From Candidatus Thioglobus sp. (lineage in GTDB: Bacteria > Pseudomonadota > Gammaproteobacteria > PS1 > Pseudothioglobaceae): a DNA stretch of 47,205 nt. The number at the start of each line of letters is the position of its first letter. The first letter of the stretch is position 1. The notes below the pieces were generated by a model, which was not told where the DNA came from, searched no databases, and was given only the letters and a program-made list of their open reading frames with translations. The stretch spans positions 1 to 47,205 of the forward strand of contig DUCF01000006.1 of assembly GCA_012959965.1 (NCBI GenBank). The letters are read 5' to 3'. Below are positions 43,563 to 47,205 of this stretch, one piece after another. The position numbers and the translations under genes are program-made.

Positions 43563-46500
43563 TTAGTACTGCCAAAGATCGTTGATATTCCAGAAATCTT
43601 CCGCTCGTTGGCTGATGCCAGCATCAGTATTTTCAAAGGCTTTCTGAATCCACTGTTTACACTTGGTCATGTTTTGCTCAACACCCTCGCCGTTGGCGTA
43701 CATTAGACCTAAGTTGTATTGGGCGGCTGCATGGCCATTCTCTGCGGCCATTTGATACCAAACAAAGGCGGCTTTATTGTCTTCCTCAACACCCTCACCG
43801 GCATCGAACTTGTAGCCAAGATTAAATTGGGCTTTTTGATGCCCTTGTTGTGCGGCAATCTCGTACCAGTGAATCGCTTTACTGTCATCTTTAAGCACGC
43901 CTTCGCCTAAGTCGTATTTGTGAGCCAGTTTGTATTGCGCTTCAGAATGTCCTTGGTTTGCGGCTTTTTGATACCAAGAGACAGCGGTTAGATTGTCTTC
44001 GATAACTGCCTCACCCAAATCGTATACTAGGCCTAATTGGTATTGAGAATCTGCGTGGCCTTGTGCAGCTGCTTTCTCATGCCAAGCGAGCGCCTTTTGT
44101 GAGTCTTCAAACACACCGTTGCCCTCAGCATACATTCTGCCCATGGCGGATTGAGCTAAGGCATAACCTTGGTCTGCAGCAGCACGATACCATTCAACGG
44201 CTTGCAAGTTGTCAGCTGTAACGCCCTTGCCGGATTCAAACATCAGGCCGAGATTGTACTCCGCCGTTGAGTCGTAGTTACGAGCAGCCTCGCGGAACCA
44301 TTGTAGGGCTTGCTGGTTGTCTTTTGCTACACCTTCACCATTCATAAACATTAAACCCAAGCTTGCTTGTGATTGCGTATGCCCTTGCGTAGCTGCTTGG
44401 TGATAATATTGAATTGCCAATTGATCATTCTCGGTAACATTTTCGCCATTATCATATATTTGACCTAAGTGGTATTGAGCGTCGACATGGCCTTGTTCGG
44501 CCGCATGAGAGTACCAGAAAATCGCCTTGGATGGGTCTTGTGGTATGCCTGAACCTGTACCGTACGTTTGACCCAGTTTGAATTGCGCGTGTGCATGGCC
44601 CCGTTCAGCCGCTCTACGATACCACTGCGCTGCTTTTTTATCGTTTTCAAGGACGCCATCGCCGTTGGCATACATCTCAGCAAGAGAAGTTTGTGCGTCG
44701 GTGTGGCCTTGCTCTGCAGCGGCAAGATACCAGCGCATTGCCGTCTTGCTGTCTTGCGTCAACCCATTGCCTTCAATATACAGGTTGCCTAGTGCGAATT
44801 GCGCATCTGCAAAACCTTGGTTCGCAGACTTAGCGTACCATTTAGATGCGGCTTCAATATCCGCACTAACACCGTGACCGGCTGCAAATACTTGACCTAA
44901 CATAAATTGCGCTTCGGGGTGGCCACGATTGGCAGCCTTACGGTACCATTGCAGTGCTTGTTGTGAATCGATGGCAACGCCAACACCTTGAGTATAGACC
45001 AGTCCCATATTGTATTGTGCATCTGCGTAACCTTGTTTGGCGGCATTGCGATACCACTGTAGAGCTAGCTGGGTATCTTGCGCTACGCCGTTACCGTTGG
45101 CATATATATCGCCAAGGTTTGATTGCGCTGCTGGATGCCCTTGTTCTGCTGAAAGATGAAGCCACTTTAATGCTTTTTCGAAATCGGTAGGCACGCCTTT
45201 GCCGTTGGCATACATAACACCTAAGCTTGACTGTGCTGCCGCATGATTTTGTTGTGCAGCTTTGCTGTACCAGTGAACGGAGCGCTCGAAGTCTTTGAAA
45301 ATACCTTCGCCGCTTTCGTAAATCAAGCCAAGATTAAACTGTGCATTTGCGTGACCTTGCTCAGCAGCGGCTTTGTATAAATTGTAAGCCTGCCTATCAT
45401 CCTCAGCAACACCAGTGCCTTCCGCATACATCGCTGCGAGATTTGCTTGTGCCGATGCGTTATTTTGTGCAGCAGCCATTTTCAGAAGTATTGCTGCAGT
45501 TTGGTCGTTTTCAATAACACCATTGCCGGTAGCATACATCATTGCTAGGTTTGATTGTGCTTCGGCGTGACCTTGATCGGCAGCACGTTTATACCATTGT
45601 GCCGCTTTTGATAGGTCGCCGTTTGCGCCATCATTAGTTTCAAAAGCAAGCGCAGTGTAGAATTGCGCATTAGTGTGCCCTTCAATCGCTGCTTGTTGAT
45701 ACCAAGTAAATGCTTGCTTTAAGTCTTGATTAACACCATCACCGGTGCGATATTTCTCCGCTATCATGTATTGCGCAATGATGTGACCACTTTGCGCTGC
45801 TTGTTGATACCACTGGAAGGCTTGTGCATTGTCTTCAAGCACGTATTCACCCATGTCGTATTTTTGCGCAATGGCAAATTGTGCAAGCGCGTTGCCGCTA
45901 GCTGCTGCTTTTTTGTGCCATTCGAATGCTTGTTTGTCATCCTCTTGAATGCCAATGCCACGCTCTAACATAAGGGCAACAGAATACTGCGCATCTCCAT
46001 GACCACGTTTACCCGCCATTAAGAAATAGTTAAAAGCTTTTTGATGGTCTATTGCAACACCTTCGCCATCAGAGTAGGCTAAGGCAATACTGTAATAGGC
46101 TGGCGCGTATTTTTGTTCTGCGGCTTGCAAGTATAAAGACATAGCTTTAGCGTAATCTTGCTCAACACCTTCATCCATTGCGTACATCACACCGAGATTG
46201 GCTTGCGCTACAGCAAGGCCTTGGTCGGCTGCTTTTTGGTACCAATGGATAGCCTCTTGGTTGTCTTCATAAACACCATCACCGTTGTCGTATTTTATGG
46301 CAAGATTTAGTTGCGCAATGGCATGCCCTTGCTGTGCAGCTTTTAGATAGAGTTTTAAGGCAACTTCATCATTTTCGGCAACGCCTTCACCAAGGTCATA
46401 CATTTGTGCCAAATTAGCTTGTGCAGTAACATGACCTCTGTCGGCAGCAATTAAATACCATTTAACAGCTTTACCGTTGTTTTCTGCTACACCTTCACCG

Positions 46501-47205
46501 ATGTCATATTTGTAAGCGAGGTTGTATTGTGCCCCCAAGTGCCCCGCTTCAGCTGCTTTTTGATACCAGTAGACAGCTTTTGCGTTGTCTTCTGAAACCA
46601 GTTGCCCGGCATCATAAACCTGGGCCAATTCGAATTGAGCTAATGTGTGACCACCTTCAGCTGCTTTTTGATACCACGAAAATGCAAGTCGTTGATCCGT
46701 ACCACTATGAGATTTGGCAATATTAATTTGCGCAGTTATGACACCGTCGTTGTTACCAATCTGTGCAAACCACTGGAGGGCTTTGTAATTATCCACTCCA
46801 AGTTGTGAGTTTGCGTACTCCAGGATGCCAGCATTGTCTTTTGCCTCTAAGAACCAAGCTAATGCTTGATCATCATCTGTACCAAGTAATGATTTGGCAA
46901 TATTAATTTGCGCAGTTATGACACCGTCGTTGTTGTTTGCCTGAGTAAACCATTCAATCGCTTTGTGGTCATCTTTACCAAGCAGGGCGCTACCAAGGTT
47001 GATTTGTGCAGCAGTAATTCCAGTTGGGTTGTTGGCTAAAGTATACCACGCCAACGATGCCGAATCATCATTAGCAAGATGCTTGTCACCCAGAGCATTT
47101 TGAGATGCAGTAATACCAGCTTGATTTCCTGACTTTTCATACCAAGCAATGGCATTTTCAAATTCTCCATTTGCAGAAAAGGCGTCACCTAGAGCATTTT
47201 GTGAG
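43563..47205 (-). CDS. Giant Sel1-repeat protein (5' end outside window)
   Basis: At least 1213 residues; the reading frame stays open to the window edge, so the true start and any signal peptide are missing. A TTG at 47054 is in frame but repeats continue upstream of it, so it is not the start. From about position 46680 to the C-terminus there are 28 Sel1-like repeats of 36 residues with the pattern A-x2-G-H-x2-A-Q-x-N-L-x4-Y-x2-G-x-G-V-x2-D. Upstream come at least six shorter units of about 32-33 residues (NNDGVITAQINIA type) lacking the G-x-G-V insertion. The C-terminus KQWIQKAFENTDAG closes the solenoid. Sel1 proteins scaffold protein-protein contacts, often with host or envelope partners; no enzymatic domain is seen. 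Confidence 0.9.
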   Translation of the reverse strand, partial: SQNALGDAFSANGEFENAIAWYEKSGNQAGITASQNALGDKHLANDDSASLAWYTLANNPTGITAAQINLGSALLGKDDHKAIEWFTQANNNDGVITAQINIAKSLLGTDDDQALAWFLEAKDNAGILEYANSQLGVDNYKALQWFAQIGNNDGVITAQINIAKSHSGTDQRLAFSWYQKAAEGGHTLAQFELAQVYDAGQLVSEDNAKAVYWYQKAAEAGHLGAQYNLAYKYDIGEGVAENNGKAVKWYLIAADRGHVTAQANLAQMYDLGEGVAENDEVALKLYLKAAQQGHAIAQLNLAIKYDNGDGVYEDNQEAIHWYQKAADQGLAVAQANLGVMYAMDEGVEQDYAKAMSLYLQAAEQKYAPAYYSIALAYSDGEGVAIDHQKAFNYFLMAGKRGHGDAQYSVALMLERGIGIQEDDKQAFEWHKKAAASGNALAQFAIAQKYDMGEYVLEDNAQAFQWYQQAAQSGHIIAQYMIAEKYRTGDGVNQDLKQAFTWYQQAAIEGHTNAQFYTALAFETNDGANGDLSKAAQWYKRAADQGHAEAQSNLAMMYATGNGVIENDQTAAILLKMAAAQNNASAQANLAAMYAEGTGVAEDDRQAYNLYKAAAEQGHANAQFNLGLIYESGEGIFKDFERSVHWYSKAAQQNHAAAQSSLGVMYANGKGVPTDFEKALKWLHLSAEQGHPAAQSNLGDIYANGNGVAQDTQLALQWYRNAAKQGYADAQYNMGLVYTQGVGVAIDSQQALQWYRKAANRGHPEAQFMLGQVFAAGHGVSADIEAASKWYAKSANQGFADAQFALGNLYIEGNGLTQDSKTAMRWYLAAAEQGHTDAQTSLAEMYANGDGVLENDKKAAQWYRRAAERGHAHAQFKLGQTYGTGSGIPQDPSKAIFWYSHAAEQGHVDAQYHLGQIYDNGENVTENDQLAIQYYHQAATQGHTQSQASLGLMFMNGEGVAKDNQQALQWFREAARNYDSTAEYNLGLMFESGKGVTADNLQAVEWYRAAADQGYALAQSAMGRMYAEGNGVFEDSQKALAWHEKAAAQGHADSQYQLGLVYDLGEAVIEDNLTAVSWYQKAANQGHSEAQYKLAHKYDLGEGVLKDDSKAIHWYEIAAQQGHQKAQFNLGYKFDAGEGVEEDNKAAFVWYQMAAENGHAAAQYNLGLMYANGEGVEQNMTKCKQWIQKAFENTDAGISQRAEDFWNINDLWQY
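46711..46754. repeat. Copy 1 of a 44-bp exact direct repeat inside the Sel1 gene
   Basis: Identical base for base to 46891-46934, 180 bp away. Both encode NNDGVITAQINIAKS on the minus strand. Other Sel1 units of the gene differ at many synonymous positions, so this pair was copied recently. Confidence 0.9.
46891..46934. repeat. Copy 2 of the 44-bp exact direct repeat inside the Sel1 gene
   Basis: Same sequence as 46711-46754. The two copies flank a degenerate unit (KDNAGILEYANSQLG), and recombination between them would remove 60 codons in frame. Confidence 0.9.

Noticed and set aside
44465-45968. Several open frames of 60-100 codons on both strands within the Sel1 gene
   Set aside because: They are shadows caused by the repeat composition; none has a ribosome site or family resemblance.
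43563-47054. Sel1 gene taken as complete with start at 47054
   Set aside because: The codon there is TTG and Sel1-like units continue in frame to the window edge.
43563-47205. CRISPR array or tandem-repeat noncoding element
   Set aside because: The roughly 108-bp periodicity is coding: it is the 36-residue Sel1 unit with diverged codons, not identical short repeats with unique spacers.

Overview
The window looks like the chromosome of a free-living or host-associated gammaproteobacterium of moderate to low GC (roughly 40% by eye). Three blocks keep classical gammaproteobacterial order: thrS-infC-rpmI-rplT-pheS-pheT-ihfA, hisS-yfgM-der, and rpsF-rpsR-rplI next to dnaB. hupB-ppiD, yqiB-cpdA and ccmCDE-dsbE point the same way. 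AT-rich intergenic regions, compact overlapping genes and a very large Sel1-repeat gene would fit a SUP05/Thioglobus-like marine or symbiotic lineage. That placement is inference; no marker gene for it is present.

Layout. 1-2972 (+): a tight operon of thiopurine-type methyltransferase, membrane-anchored cold-shock-domain protein, lysozyme-like lipoprotein, Rieske protein and a TrpD2/YbiB-like protein, most joined by 1-4 bp overlaps. 2985-5428 (-): a CoA-transferase and glutaryl-CoA dehydrogenase pair behind a promoter with a palindromic operator. 5491-8925: divergent msbA (-) and pyrG (+) sharing a short region with a 16-bp palindrome. 8937-14155 (-): der, yfgM, hisS, a Gate-domain membrane protein and a 5'-nucleotidase. 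14137-17919 (-): yqiB, cpdA, dnaB, then rplI-rpsR-rpsF. 18305-18895 (+): an exported ankyrin protein. 18906-19911 (-): ohrR and glutathione peroxidase. 20021-23925 (+): rhodanese, hspQ, mtgA, tsaB, ccmC, ccmD, ccmE, dsbE. 24077-26625 (+): hupB, an abnormal tRNA-Val/tRNA-Asp pair, ppiD. 26702-27487 (-): fabI. 27625-30411 (+): lspA, a DUF1566 protein, recJ. 30420-31601 (-): an MFS transporter. 31719-38551 (+): the thrS-to-ihfA translation block. 38678-41505 (-): an unknown protein, an AI-2E family permease, a COG3323/NIF3-type protein and an AlkD-like glycosylase. 41549-43279 (+): msrA, moeB/thiF, GNAT. 43563-47205 (-): a giant Sel1-repeat protein whose start lies beyond the window.

Most of the content is core machinery: translation, replication, cell envelope, nucleotide synthesis and c-type cytochrome maturation. 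Accessory interest lies in the redox operon at the start, the peroxide-response pair with its operator, the ankyrin and Sel1 repeat proteins, and places where expected genes are missing (ccmF, bamB). No insertion sequence, prophage, CRISPR array or defence island is visible.

The oddest single structure is at 24408-24547. There tRNA-Val and tRNA-Asp are fused through a shared AGCG, so tRNA-Val lacks its 3' acceptor strand and tRNA-Asp has an acceptor mismatch. It is either a real microhomology deletion or an assembly collapse.
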